A stretch of DNA of 64,000 nt, from positions 1,302,001 to 1,366,000 of the forward strand of contig JAWNGF010000004.1 in assembly GCA_037039685.1 (NCBI GenBank), in the 5' to 3' direction. Source of the DNA: Ceratobasidium sp. AG-K (lineage: Eukaryota; Basidiomycota; Agaricomycetes; Cantharellales; Ceratobasidiaceae). The notes under the pieces are model-generated. The model saw only the letters and a list, made by a program, of their open reading frames with translations. It ran no database searches and was not told the origin of the DNA. The position numbers and the translations under genes are program-made. This document shows positions 11,706-23,094 of the stretch, one piece after another (position 1 is the first letter of the stretch; every line of letters begins with the position of its first letter).

Positions 11706-12500
11706 CTAGAGATCAATTCTATGGTCGTTTAAATCAACGGCTTGGATAAGGAGCGCTTCCGCTTTGTCCCATCGACCCTGGTTCCGGTATATTTCTGCAA
11801 GTTCATTCATGCTTTTCAGCGTATTTGGATGCTCATCTCCGAGCAACCGCCACCGTGTACACAAGACATGCCCCCGCAGCGACTCTGCTTCGTCCCAGCG
11901 ACCCTGTCTCAGCTATATAATTGCAAGATGGCTCATACCGACCAGCGTGGCTGGATGGTCTTCTCCAAGCACTCGTTTTCGCCGATTTAGGACGTGGTCC
12001 TGTAGCGATTCGGCCTCGTCCCAGCGACTCTGCCCCAGGTATGAGGCTGCAAGGCAGTTCATGCTGTTCAGCGTATCAGGGTGATCTTCTCCGAGCAATC
12101 GATTTTGCGCACGCGGGACCTGCTCATGCAGCGACTCTGATTCGTCCCATCGACCCTGGTTTCGGCGGGTCTCTGCAAGGCCACTCACGCTTTCCAGCGT
12201 GTCTGGGTGGTATTCTCCCAGGACTCGCCTCCGTGTACTCAGTGCATGCTCCAGCAGGGGCTCCGCTTTTTCAAATCGACCCATCGAATTAAGTTGGGCT
12301 GCATATATGCGCGTTGGTTGTGGACGCGGATCAAATTTCACAGGTAACCAAGCGATACGACTCATCTGTAGTAGGCTCTCGCATCCTGACTTTTGCATTG
12401 AGATGAATACCCATATAACCCGCAACTGAGCTCCACTGTGTTGTGGCATAATGCCTCCGGCCCCACGATGAGTTGTGATACAGCATCCCGTACGAGTAAA
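11706..12500 (-). pseudogene. Kinesin-light-chain-type TPR repeat fragment with an internal stop
   Basis: The minus strand encodes about five degenerate 42-residue TPR units with the signature GRWDEAESL ... RVLGEDHPDTL, characteristic of the TPR tails of fungal NB-ARC/NACHT-type STAND proteins and kinesin light chains. The frame is interrupted by TAG near 11912 (LAII-stop-LRQGRWDEAE), where the repeat pattern predicts a tyrosine codon. The same frame then continues for two more repeats to a stop at 11706-11708. No nucleotide-binding domain lies upstream; instead the 5' end runs into CFEM copy 2 on the other strand. I read it as a truncated, decaying relic of a larger STAND-type gene. Confidence 0.75.
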
Positions 12501-12540
12501 AGGCTGTGGCCGCTGCAGGCCATTTTTGCATCTCCCGCCC

Positions 12541-13034
12541 ATGCACCTCATCTTAATCGTCCTCTACGGACTCGCAACCACCGCAGCCCCTAACCATGAT
12601 ATCTCACAATGTGTTTTGGCATGTGCAATCCAAGCTAACACAGTAGCCGAGTGTGTAAGTCCGTAAGTCACGGTAGTGCGGACATGCCTCGGTGCCGCGG
12701 TAATGCTCACTTTTGTCCAGATTAGACCTGAGATGTAGCTGCACGCGACCAATGTACCGCGACGCTCTCAAGCAGTGTTTGATATCCACGTGCCCAGTCG
12801 AGGACCGACTCGAGGCCCTGACGCGAGGAAAGGAAATTTGTGTCGGTGCGGGGTGTAAGTTTAATTTGCTCTGGGCACGATTGGCAATTAAATTCGCTTA
12901 TAGTGGGGGCTGGCTTGGGGGCATCGCCGAGCGGATTGAGGGTCGGGTTCAACGCCGCCCTGACCGACGCTCCACAAATGTCGGGTATGGTCGCGACGGC
13001 GCTCGGTTTTATTTTGCTGTTGCTATGGTCATGA
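12541..13034 (+). CDS. Small CFEM-domain GPI-anchored protein (copy 2)
   Basis: Exons are 12541-12662, 12721-12854 and 12904-13034. The first donor (gtaagt at 12663) is chosen over one eight bases upstream because only it keeps the CFEM frame (ECVSPLDLRCSCTRP). A short signal peptide (MHLILIVLYGLATTAAP) precedes the eight cysteines: QCVLAC, EC, RCSC, QCLISTC and IC. A Gly/Ser linker and a hydrophobic tail (MVATALGFILLLLW) consistent with GPI anchoring end the protein. It is about 128 aa. The sequence is well diverged from the other two copies. No TATA box as clear as that of copy 3 is seen. Function unknown beyond the family. Confidence 0.82.
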
Positions 13035-13513
13035 CAGTAACATGACGTCGTAGAAGACTGTACTCTATGTATTCACGGGCAGAGGGATCAGCTTATGTTG
13101 TCATACGAGGCATTTTTAGTACCCTTGTCGCTTGAACATAGGTCTTGGCGGCTAGTCCACATTTAGATGCACCCTGTCCCTTGATCAACACAGGCTGAGA
13201 AAAAAGAACGCCCACGGGAACGCTGTGCGCACATAGCCAGCTTCAGCCCCAATTACCGACCCCGGGATCGGTTTCGTTCTGGTACCGAGAGGCGTGCATG
13301 CGAGCAGCGGACGCACCGTGCGCTCATGTGAAAGATTTGGGGCACATGGCGGATTTATTCTTGTGCTCCATCCGGACATGCAGGATTCAATTTGAGGAAG
13401 ATCAGCGTTCTGTGGCAGGTTCGTTGAATGGAAATGTCCACATGAGGGGCGGATATTTGAAATTTGATCAGATGCATCGGAATTCGAAGATGGACTAGAC
13501 CTCGTGTGGGGTG

Positions 13514-13520
13514 TATATAA
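13514..13520 (+). promoter_or_regulatory. TATA box of CFEM copy 3
   Basis: The sequence tatataa lies 64 nt before the ATG at 13578. The matching element in the decayed copy (atataa at 16134-16139) lies 63 nt before its ATG, and the intervening sequence is alignable, so the spacing is a shared inheritance. Confidence 0.6.
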
Positions 13521-13577
13521 ACCTCGGTCCTGCGCTCACACTGGGCAGTGTCGGTCGTTTTCTCATTCTTATCCACC

Positions 13578-14300
13578 ATGAAGTACTCGTTTGCCCTCGT
13601 TGCTTTCTTTGCTGGTTACGTTGCCGCTCAGACTGAGTGCATTACTACTTGCTCCACTCAGGCTGCGCAGACCGCCTGCGATGGCGGATCATTGTAAGTT
13701 CATTGTCATTTTATCTGATCACGTATTCACCGACGTGTTTGATAGCGCCGACCCTTCCTGCGCTTGTGAGAACACTGCCTTCCAGCAAGCTGCTCTGGCA
13801 TGCCTTCAGGAGAACTGCACTGCAGCGGAGCAGCAGCAAGCCCTCCAACTGCAGCAAACACTTTGTGGAGCCTGTACGTCTACTCGTTTTGTGGAACCGC
13901 TCTCATGCCGTTCGTGCAACTCATACCGTACCACGCATGCTAACACTGCTCTCTAGCTTCTGGCACCGCAAGCGCCTCTGCGAGCGAGCCTGTCGAGACC
14001 GAGTCTCTCACTGAGTCTGAGCCAGAAGAGACCGCAACTGCAACTGCACCCTTGTCGAGCGTTGTCGCTTCGGCAACCTCGCGCGCGTCTTCTATCATTG
14101 CTTCGGTTACTTCTCGCACGGCTTCCGTCGTCGCGTCGGCCTCGTCGAACGTTGCCTCGCGCACCTCGACTGCCGGTGCTGCTACTTCGAGCGCACCTGC
14201 CAACGGTGCCAGCGGCCTCGCCGTTGTGAACCTCGCAGCTGCCGGCACCTGGGCCGCCTTCGCACTCGGTGGCGCCGTCGTTGCTCAGTATGCTCTTTAA
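13578..14300 (+). CDS. CFEM-domain GPI-anchored protein with Ser/Thr/Ala-rich stalk (copy 3)
   Basis: Exons are 13578-13693, 13746-13873 and 13957-14300. A signal peptide (MKYSFALVAFFAGYVAAQ) leads into eight CFEM cysteines: ECITTC, AC, PSCAC, ACLQENC and LC. The third exon encodes a long Ser/Thr/Ala/Val-rich stalk with repeated SVVASATSRASS-like units (probable O-glycosylation) and a C-terminal hydrophobic segment ending GGAVVAQYAL for a GPI anchor. It is about 195 aa. This is the parent-like copy of the two relics downstream (near 15.5 and 16.2-16.65 kb). Role unknown; wall or host-facing function is inferred from the architecture. Confidence 0.88.
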
Positions 14301-15519
14301 AAGAACAATTGCCCCCACGATCTTCTAAAGACATTTATTCCCGGACACTCTTGTATGACTGGTTACGAGTCTGATGTTTCTCTACTGTGCTGTATAGTTG
14401 TATCTTTACAGTGCTCGATGAGAATTTAATGGGCTGTATCACGCGTTATTTTTGTGGGCCGACTGAATGTGGCGAGACGCGTGCGCGTGATGTCACTGAA
14501 CATCCGTTCATAGATCTAGGTCTAGGCCCATAACCAACGGGGGGAATAGCCGGGTCGGGAACGAAGCGCTCGATGAATCGGGAAGGAGGTAAACTGCGCA
14601 TCGTGAAATCCATGCCCGGCGGTTCTGTTCTTGTCGCAAAGTGATATTGAGCGCCTTTGATATCACCCGGATCAGTGATGCGGCTATTCAACTTTTATGA
14701 CTTGGTTCGGCTTGGTTGATACACGCGCATACACACATGATCAGCAGCAAGTCGAACGCCCAACCGGCCAGGAGGTAGTTCACATCGAGGCCGGGGTCTC
14801 ACTCCTCCGACATCAGGTGTACCTGATGGCCTGTAGGTTGATGATGGAAAGTCCCATTTATTCTAAATTAACCCCACATCCTATATGGATCCAAGTAATC
14901 CTATTACCATATATAACATTGCGTTTACACGAGTTGTAATTACTCAGGTACGACACTGGTTCTTCCGAACGTCACGAAAATCGCCGACTCAACTCCCGCC
15001 CTTTGTGACTGTGCCTTGCGGCGGAAGTAAATCAAGAGGGTCATGCGAGGCACGAGCCGGCCCGCGTATGGCGTCGCCGGCTAATCGAGTCCGACAGGGA
15101 CGAAAATCTCGCAAACTCGTGTATCAGAAACAATTTTATGGGTATAGTTGTAGGGCTATTCTTCGGCTTGGGATGAAAGGTGGTGCGCGATCACCTTTGA
15201 TACCTTGACACGACTGTTTGCTCCCGAGCATACTAGCCCTGGCCCAATATCTCAGCTATTTTCGTCAGGCTTTCTACCAACATCTGGGCTCAGTCTGTAA
15301 ATATGGTCCGACTCTCTTGGGTTGTCCCTCACGATCATGTGTGTCGCGTTTTAGAGTTTTGATTGGGAGCGTGTTATGTAACTGAAGGTGCAGATCGCCC
15401 TTGGTGGCGGTACACGTGTGTTGCGACTTTGGACACATTCACGGACACATTTCAAGTTCCTGTGCGCTCCTTTGGGCCTTTGCCGTACGTTCCTTTCGGT
15501 TCTATCCGTTCAGGTTAGT

Positions 15520-15684
15520 ACCGCAAACGACAATTCATATCATCCCGTAACCCCGTCTGCCGCGTCAACCTCGAGCGCGGCTGCTATCAACGCCGCCAGT
15601 ATCCCTCCTATCCTCAACCAAGCCACTAGCACCTGGGCCGCCGTTGCGCTTGGTAGTGCCATTGTTTCTCAGTACGCTCTCTGA
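15520..15684 (+). pseudogene. Relic of the 3' end of a CFEM gene
   Basis: This stretch encodes a Ser/Ala-rich stalk end and a tail STWAAVALGSAIVSQYAL that aligns with the last exon of CFEM copy 3 (GTWAAFALGGAVVAQYAL). No signal peptide or cysteine domain can be found upstream. It is a 5'-truncated duplicate. Confidence 0.75.
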
Positions 15685-16133
15685 GAAATTGGCTACCTCA
15701 CGAGTTTCTTTGAAAACAACTACTCCCGGAGATTTGTATAACTGCATCATGAGCCCTAGTTTGACTATCTTGAGCTTTGACCCCACAGCACGCGTGTCGT
15801 GTTTTAGAGAATGTCAATTGAAGCGCCGGTTTTATCCCAGTAAGCGTCTGAGGACGGGACCATCGTGTTTACCATGGGTGATGCCTGTAGTGACGATAAC
15901 GTCCACTCCGAGGTAAAGCGCTAGAGCTCAGTCCAGCTGTCGGTGATAAGGCTACATATTAGGCCAATTAACCCAGACGGCAACCCGCCAGCAATTGTAC
16001 TAGTCCACGAATCCACGGCCTGATTAGCAGGTAAGCAGACTTAGCGTTCACAAAATGACAGGAGTGGACACCTGAATCTTTGTTGGGGGTTGAGGAGGCT
16101 GAGAGTGGACGAGGCCCCGTAAGCATGAGGCGC

Positions 16134-16654
16134 ATATAAGTCTTGATCCTACGCACTCACTGGAGAGTCTTGACCCCTTTCTTACTCTCATCCACCATGG
16201 AGCACTCTTTTGCCCTTACTTTCTTTTTTGATCGTGTTGTGTATCATGGGATTCATGTTTCGATTTATCCTTTGCCCATGCTGCACCGCCTATCGTAGCG
16301 ACGGCTTCCGCGTATGAGTCCACGGGTCGCTTTGTCGCTTCTGGCGCCAATCTTTATACTTGGTAGCACCGACGCTTCTTGTGTTTGTAACAACGTTGGC
16401 CTCAATACCATATCTTAGGAATGCATAATGTCGGCCTGCACTGCGGAGGAGCAACAGCAGTAAAGGCTGTGCGGAACCTGCATGTCCGCTCGCCTCGTGG
16501 AATCGCTCCCATGCTGAATTTGCTATCCCGGACATGCCAATGTCAATGTTATCTAGGTTCGGCCGCGAGCATCCCTGTCAATTGTGACCTCGCCGCCAGT
16601 ACTTGGGCCGCCGTTGCGCTTGATGGTGCTACGGTCGCACAGTTTGCTCTTTGA
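16134..16654 (+). pseudogene. Full-length but decayed CFEM gene copy
   Basis: The whole of CFEM copy 3 can be traced here in degraded form. A TATA-like element is at 16134. The leader and start are at 16197 (MEHSFALTFFF against MKYSFALVAFF). A piece matching the cysteine exon is near 16368-16400 (gacgcttcttgtgtttgtaa). A ctgcactgcggaggagcaac segment is near 16438. The 3' tail (STWAAVALDGATVAQFAL) ends at 16654. Between these are deletions, frame changes and in-frame stops, so no CFEM protein can be made. Confidence 0.8.
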
Positions 16655-17560
16655 AGGAACTTTTCGTCTCGCGGCCCGCACTCTAAAATACATTCGTTTA
16701 TGGTCAATCCTCTACCCTGTGCTGCATGGTTGCGGATATTCCCCGGAGGAGGTTAGATACCAATGCTGGTCCGTTGGGAAAAGTCAAATATCTCCAGGGA
16801 ACCCACTTACCAATTATTGGCGCTCCTGAATCTCAGCGATGTCACCGAAAAATGGATTCGATTGTTTTGATCATTGAATCACAGGTAGGACCGGCCCCGA
16901 TCCACATCCCGAGGCCCAAGCTCATTCTTGTCGGGTCTAATACGCGCGCATACATCCAGCTTGTAATATTCAATCTCTAGACTTAGGCTCCATTTGGATT
17001 GACACCGTTGACTGTCAGGTTGATAGACGAAATCTCCCTGATCTCGGAGGTACTCCCACATGCCCTGTTGAAGGAAGCAATCAGTTTCCGCAGAAGACTT
17101 GCGTTCGTGAGCGTTGTGATTATCCGGATCTGACTCTAATTCTACAGAACGCGGTCCTCATGAGCCCCAGTAGTTGACCGCGCACCAGTCACATTCACTC
17201 ATCCTCGTGGGTTAAACATGGCTCAGTTCTAGCTTATCGGTGTTTTAACAACAGCTATCAGCTTATATATATATACGCGCTGTTCTAGTGAGAGCGAGAA
17301 CACGTTCCGTTAGAACGTGATAAAGTTTGTGAGGTACGAGCTTCTGCCGACGTACGGCCACGTCGAGCGAGACTTTCAGGGATGACCGCAAATATAATTA
17401 ATCACCGGGTACGATAACTCTGGTAGGGGATTAGGCGAAATTGTGTAGCTCCAGCCACTACTTGATACAGCAATTATATGAAGAGGTTACGTCTATACTA
17501 AGAGGTCCAAATGTCCAAACATAATCAAGTATGGAGCTTTTGCATATAAGAATACCTCAT
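16655..17560. other. Intergenic region after the CFEM relics
   Basis: About 900 nt between the last CFEM relic and the 3' end of the Sur7/PalI-like gene. No supported gene. A short TA run lies near 17266-17275. Confidence 0.5.
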
Positions 17561-18536
17561 TTATGCCTTTCCTGCAGCGGCTGCAAATTGCACTTGGAAC
17601 AAAGCACATACAATTGAAGGCGCAGCAAAGGAGTAAGCAATCCACATCACTAAGGAAATGTGAGTTACGGGACAATATCTGGGAAGCGTTTGAACTTACA
17701 GGTAAATCCATTTTGCACACTAGCCACGAGCTGAGGAGCACTTTTGCCAATATCAATAATATCCTGGTTGAAGTCCTCAACCGCCTTTCCAACCCAAATT
17801 CGCAACACAATCAGAGTGCAGAGACCCATTGTAAGCCCAAAAACTCCCAACCATGCCGAGAGGCGAATAGCGAGCGAGTGACTTGCAAGCTTCACAATGC
17901 CAGCAGGAGTGGTTGGAAGTCGCTCAGGAAGTGAGAACAGGAGATGCAAGATGAGGAAAAGTGTGAGGAAGATGGTTGAGACGAGCAGGAATTGTGGGCC
18001 AGTGGTGGTCGGGTTGGTGAGGAAGCGAGGATGGTTGTCGGGTAATACGGAGAGATCTTGAAAGTTGAAACATTTAGTCATCCAAGTCTCAGCTTCACTA
18101 GGCAAACCTACCGTAAACCGGCGTGATAGATTCACCAGTACAAAGTGTAGGCGAAGTATTGGAAACGCGTGCACAGGATCCTGGAACATGGTTAAGTGCC
18201 AATAATAAAGGAATGGAAAACTAGGGGCTCACCCAAAAGACCCATAAATACACTTGGTCCATCAACGAGGCGGGAAGCTCGTATTGCGAGGGCACGCTCT
18301 GCAATGGCTGCTCGAGGGACGGCATGCCCGTTAAAGAGAGTACGAAGGTCCTCTTCGGTATGCGAGCGCGCATTCAAAGCTACTAATGTTATTGCCGGCG
18401 TAATTGAGACTAGTGATACCTCGGTATGCAGCGAGGTTACCGGTGCAAAGTATGCGATGTAGAGAAGAATAATTGAGATTATCGAGAGTAGCGGGGAGAG
18501 ATGCAAGGTGATAAGCTTGGAGATCCCAGCAATCAT
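17561..18536 (-). CDS. Four-helix membrane protein, Sur7/PalI-like
   Basis: Sur7/PalI proteins are plasma-membrane proteins of eisosomes or pH sensing. Exons are 18233-18536, 18112-18180, 17700-18056 and 17561-17649; all phases agree and give about 272 aa. An N-terminal helix (LSPLLSIISIILLYIAYFAP) is followed by an outer loop of about 125 residues containing GPSVFMGLLGSC and a second Cys (TLCTG). Then come three helices: PQFLLVSTIFLTLFLILHLL, SAWLGVFGLTMGLCTLIVLR and a last one with WIAYSFAAPSIVCALFQVQF. The 1+3 topology and the G-x-C loop match the Sur7/PalI superfamily. I cannot assign an ortholog. Confidence 0.72.
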
Positions 18537-19091
18537 GATGGGTCAAAGAGTGAGCGTGTTGGGGAGGGCAGAGTTTCAAAGGTCTGTCGTGTGCGGCTTG
18601 CGCGAGTAGCTGAACAAGGGTCTCGTAAATTGAATTGGTGCAAGTAGAAATAAAAACCAGCGAGCCCGAGATTGAAGTTAGAAACCGAGTAAAAAGTACG
18701 GCGATAGAAAGAAGGAAAAAGGAGGAGCGTGAGGGTCAACTGTTCAAAGGTTCTCCTCTTATACTGCTGGCTAGTGTTGGGCCAATGGCCAATCCCTTTG
18801 AACAAATGTACGTACTGAAGGTCTGGAATCGGTAACGGGGTATAGGCTTAACTGTCATGGACAATGGGTTAATCGGCTACCCCAGAGTTACGTCTCCTGC
18901 AGATGCTAGGCGGAATTGTCGGCTTATTTTGAGGGGTCGGTCGATCCACAAAGGTACTGGGAGCGCCTTGTTTGGTTCCCTTTGATGTTAGTACTGCCAA
19001 GCACCGTCGTTTACCTAACCAGCAAGGTATTTCCAATTATAGGCGCCAACTTTGCCCTCGTTGTATTTCATTCTGGCTCACTCCTTTGAGA
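18537..19091. promoter_or_regulatory. Divergent promoter region, Sur7/PalI-like / POP3
   Basis: About 555 nt between two start codons on opposite strands. No gene or clear TATA box is seen. Confidence 0.45.
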
Positions 19092-20376
19092 ATGTCTACT
19101 TCGACACACCCTCAAAATGCTAGGGTCCATACACAACCCTCTAATCGCGCAAATGCAGCTCTGGCAAAGGGGAAGAGCAAGGCTGCCGATGACCGACGTG
19201 TGGTATACAAGTCCGTCCTCGAGAATCCATACCAAATCAAGTGGCGAGTGTATAACATTGTAACCGCGGTCAATACTGTACTCAACCCTCACAACTTAGG
19301 CCACCTACCCCTTTGAATGTTCAAAATAGTCTCTTGGCTTGCCTCGCTGAACTTCTACCCGAGGTTGCAGAATACCATATTTCTCGAGAAACAGTTAGCC
19401 GAAAAAGAAAATCTGGAGCTCGAGCAGCTCTGCATGGTGCCAAGAAGTTAGCACGGGGGCAACTTCAGGATGCGAAATCTCAAACGACGGCGTCGAAAAA
19501 GCGGCGACTTGAAGAGGATACCAGCTCTGGTTTTAAACGTGCCAAGGTTGACAGCGCTATTCCGGGTAACCAGGCTTCAAATCACACATCGTCAGCAACA
19601 CAAGAACCGCTCACTCCCATGGCTCCTGCTTTAGCTTCTGACCGTAATATTCTACCTAGCCTGGAACTTGAGCCTACGACAAAGTCTGCTAGTGTTGCTG
19701 CGCCAGATATTGTAAAACACTGTACTTTTGGTATAAACGAAGTCACGAAGCGTCTCGAGGCCCAAGCGAACTCAAAAGCTTCCGGAGATGCGACTTCATC
19801 CTTGCCCAAGCCTCGACTTAGATTTGTGATTGCGTGTCGTTCCGATGTCGACCCACCACTTATCATCGAACATTTGCCCATCTTGGTCGCAGCGTGCAAC
19901 TCTTCCCTCCCTACTGGTTCTGACGAAAAAATGTTTGTGAAGCTGGCTACGCTTCCTATGGGAGGAGAACATATGCTTGCAGAAATCATAGGACTACGGA
20001 GAATAGCAGTGATGGCACTTGACGTGAGCCCTTCTTTATCAATAGTTTGGTTACAACTAACGTGCCGTCATGTCCAAAGACAGAAACTCCGGGTTTAGCT
20101 CGTTTAGAATCTTTGCTCTCGTCCTTGACAACGCTACGGGCTTCCTGGTTGGCCCAGCCATCCGACAATGGAGAGCTGAAGGACCTTGTGCCAACGCATA
20201 TCAAGCAACTGAAGACAACTGCACCAAAAGATATGAAGGCAGCAAGGGAGAAGCGCAAACGCGAAGTTGGAGAAGCAAAGGAGGCTGTAAAGGCTGAAGG
20301 GACTGCCGACCAGAGAAAGCGACGAAAGGTTCAGTCACAGGCAAAGGTCATGGAGCAAGGTGAAGTAACGGAGTGA
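19092..20376 (+). CDS. POP3: RNase P/MRP subunit Pop3
   Basis: Pop3 is a protein subunit of nuclear RNase P and RNase MRP, which process tRNA 5' ends and rRNA. Exons are 19092-19243, 19300-20023 and 20080-20376. The N-terminal block RRVVYKSVLENPYQIKW joins PLNVQNSLLACLAELL as in Pop3 relatives. A basic stretch rich in KKRR (nuclear) follows, then FGINEVTKRLE and IIGLRRIAVMALD, then ETPGLARLESLLSSLTTLR (L7Ae-like fold) and a Lys-rich tail. Intron 1 needs a GC donor (TG|gcgagt at 19244) to restore the conserved Trp; no GT donor keeps the frame. Intron 2 has a good actaac branch site. It lies 230 nt upstream of KRI1, also a nucleolar gene. Confidence 0.85.
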
Positions 20377-20603
20377 AGGCCCTCAGTGCAGATTTTTCTT
20401 CCCGGTAATTTCAGCCCCAATAGCGCATTGTTTGATGCCTAAATTACTCGTATGTGTTGAATATATTCGATTTTTGGTAAGATGTCAAGCTTGAGATGAG
20501 CGGTCACGTGAGACAAGAATTTATTCACTCGACAATCACTTCCAGCGCTGGTCCTGGTACGACTCAGCTTTAGTCCATCCATAGTCTCGTTTACACTTTA
20601 AAA

Positions 20604-23036
20604 ATGCTATCAGAAGATGACTCAAATGTCTCTGATAACGAACAGCTCCACCAGCTTACCGTTAATGAACATTACGCAAAGGCTTTCGAATACCGAAAGC
20701 AACGCGAGGAGCTAGCTAGACGTAAGCCCCGACTTCCCAATATTGTTATATCGACTACATTAATCTGTATAAAAGTCAAGGATAAATACGGTTCGGACTT
20801 CGAACAAGATGGTGAAACCGAGTCGGATTCAGAATCTGACGAAAGCGAGGATGAGTATGGCGAGGAGCTCACACCAGCTGTTGACGCTGCGCTCCTCCGA
20901 ACTCTAGCCAAGATCAGACGCAAGGATCCGGAGATATACGACTCCAAAATTGGGATATTCAGCGGTGAGCTCCAGTCGCTAGATATATTTGCGGCGATGC
21001 ATGACTGAACTGTGGTTAGAGGAGGCCAAACAAACAGAGGGGAAAACTTTGACTCGTGCTCGGCAATCAAGAGATAAAGTAAGCACATGATCTTTGCGTT
21101 AATTGTCGCCTTGCAATGAACGTCTGCACTGTTTCAGTCCAAACCTCTTACGATCAAACAACAAAATCTTGCCTCTCTGCTCGACTCTACCTCACCTACC
21201 TCCACGCCCCTTCCACCTACTCATGCACAAGAGCAAGAAGCCCTCCGAGACGAAACCATCTCAGCCTTTCATAACGCAGTCCAAGATGAAGACGAGGACG
21301 ATTTGCTCACCTTGCGCGAGGGAGTCAAAGATGAGACCGAGCAACGAGAAGAAGAGTACCGCGAATTCCTACAACGCGAGGTTGGAGCAGATCTGAACTC
21401 ACTCATGTGGGTTGAGCAGGGGAGCGTCAAGGTTAAGGATGAGGAGCAGGGTGCCGTGAAAGAGGAAGGGAAGAGTAAGAAGCGGAAGCGAAAGGAACGC
21501 ACTGCCGAGACGGACGAGGATTTCTTGATGAAGTAGGTACTCTTCCTCCTACCTCCTCGTTGACTCTAACCTGATCTTCTACTAGTTATATCCTTAACCG
21601 CGGCTGGATCGACAAGTCCGAGCAGCGACCACCAACTTATCGTGAAGTTGTGGGCCCCGAAAAACCAAAGCCTCAACTAGGGGATAAAGTGGAAGACCAA
21701 GACAATGAAGAAGACAATGGTCTTTTGGACGAAGACGGTTTGATGAAGTCGCGGACCACTTTGAAAGTACTTACAACTTCCGCTTCGAGGAGCCGTGAGT
21801 CTAGGTCTCACTTTACAGTTGCTTGCGTTTTTCTAAAACTTCGCCAGGAACGCGCATATTATCGCCACGCACCCGCGAAACGTTACCTCTGTCCGACGAA
21901 CCGACACATCCCGAAAAGACGCCCGTGAAAAGAAGAAAGAGCGTAAAGCTGAGAAAATGCTTGCGAAAAAGGAAGAGGTCAAGCGGCTCAAAGCACTCAA
22001 AATGCGCGAGATTAGGGAAAAACTGGAGGAAGTACGGAAGGAGGGCGGTCTTGGCAAAGGCAAGGGGAAGCAAGTGGTAGGGGACGGGGAGGAGGATGAA
22101 GATTGGGGGGCGTTGGGTGAGTTGGATCTGGAGGGAGAATGGGACCCAGAGAAACACGATGCCCAAATGAAGGCATTGTACGACGACGGTGGCGAGTACG
22201 AGGTGAGTACTTATTGTCACTCTTGCGAGTTTGGTATTCATGCGCTTTGTTGCACAGGACGACGAGACCAAGCCATCCTGGGTAGATGACATCGACATTA
22301 GTGACATTGTTCCACCCAAACCTGCAAGTGCTTCAGATACTCAACAAACCAACGGAAAGAAGAAGAAAAAGAAGAAAAAGCACAACGAGGACGGGGAACA
22401 AGATACGGGAGTCGATCCGGATGAAATGGACGCAGATGTTTCTCGGCCCGCTCAACCTGAGGAGGACGATGAAGAGTGGGATGGGACGGAGGAAATGCGA
22501 AAGCGGGTGCTTGAAAAGTATATGGACGAGATTTACGGGCTGGACTTCAACGATATGGTGCGTAATGCCTCATATTTGCTTAGCGTACAGCCAACTGAGG
22601 GGTTGGGTAGGTTGGAGATATGCCCACGCACTTCCGCTACGCCCGGGTAGAACCATCGACCCATGGCCTCACGCCTGTTGAAATTCTTACGGCGACCGAC
22701 GCTGAATTAAACTCTTACGTTGGGCTCAAACGAATCGCACCATACCGAAAAGAGAAGTTCGACCCCCGTCGCCCAGAAAAACTGAAAGAGTTTAGGGGTA
22801 CGTTGGCCGCGAGGGGTGCGTATGACAACGGATGGAGTGGCGAAACGACCGGCGAGAAGGAGACTGTAAAGAAGAGAAAGGGAAAGAAGGAGAGGCAAAA
22901 GGAGAAAGCCAAGGCTGCGATGGAGGAGACGATCAAGCAGGAGCAGAAGCAAGCAGAGGGAGAAGAGCCAAAGAAGAAAAAAAGAAAGAGGAAACACGGG
23001 AAAGCGGGTGTGGATGGAGGAGGCATTGTAGCTTAA
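20604..23036 (+). CDS. KRI1: Ribosome biogenesis protein Kri1 (one probable frame break)
   Basis: Kri1 acts in the nucleolus in 40S subunit maturation with Krr1. Exons begin 20604-20721, 20776-20964, 21020-21078, 21138-21532 and 21586 onward. Family blocks appear in order: LTVNEHYAKAFEYRKQREEL, YGSDFE, an acidic Ser/Asp/Glu stretch, AALLRTLAKIRRKDPEIYDS, LNRGWIDKSEQRPPTYREVV, then EVADHFESTYNFRFEEP, NAHIIATHPRNVTSVRR and KERKAEKMLAKKEEVKRLKA. After these come a C-terminal Kri1 domain (YGLDFNDM, MPTHFRYARVEP, LKRIAPYRKEKFD) and a Lys-rich tail. The frame changes at the ttt of 21739-21741: one more base would join GLLDEDG to the conserved FDEVADHFE. Without it the exon runs to stops. Identification is firm. 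Confidence 0.92.
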
Positions 23037-23094
23037 TATTATTACCACAAGCTGTTTATTGCGCTAGGAGGCGTACAAAGCCACGTTGTTGAAA

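Noticed and set aside
20024..20046. A 22-23 nt intron in POP3
   Set aside because: Too short to splice, and it leads to a stop. A 56-nt intron (20024-20079) with an actaac branch site gives the conserved continuation.
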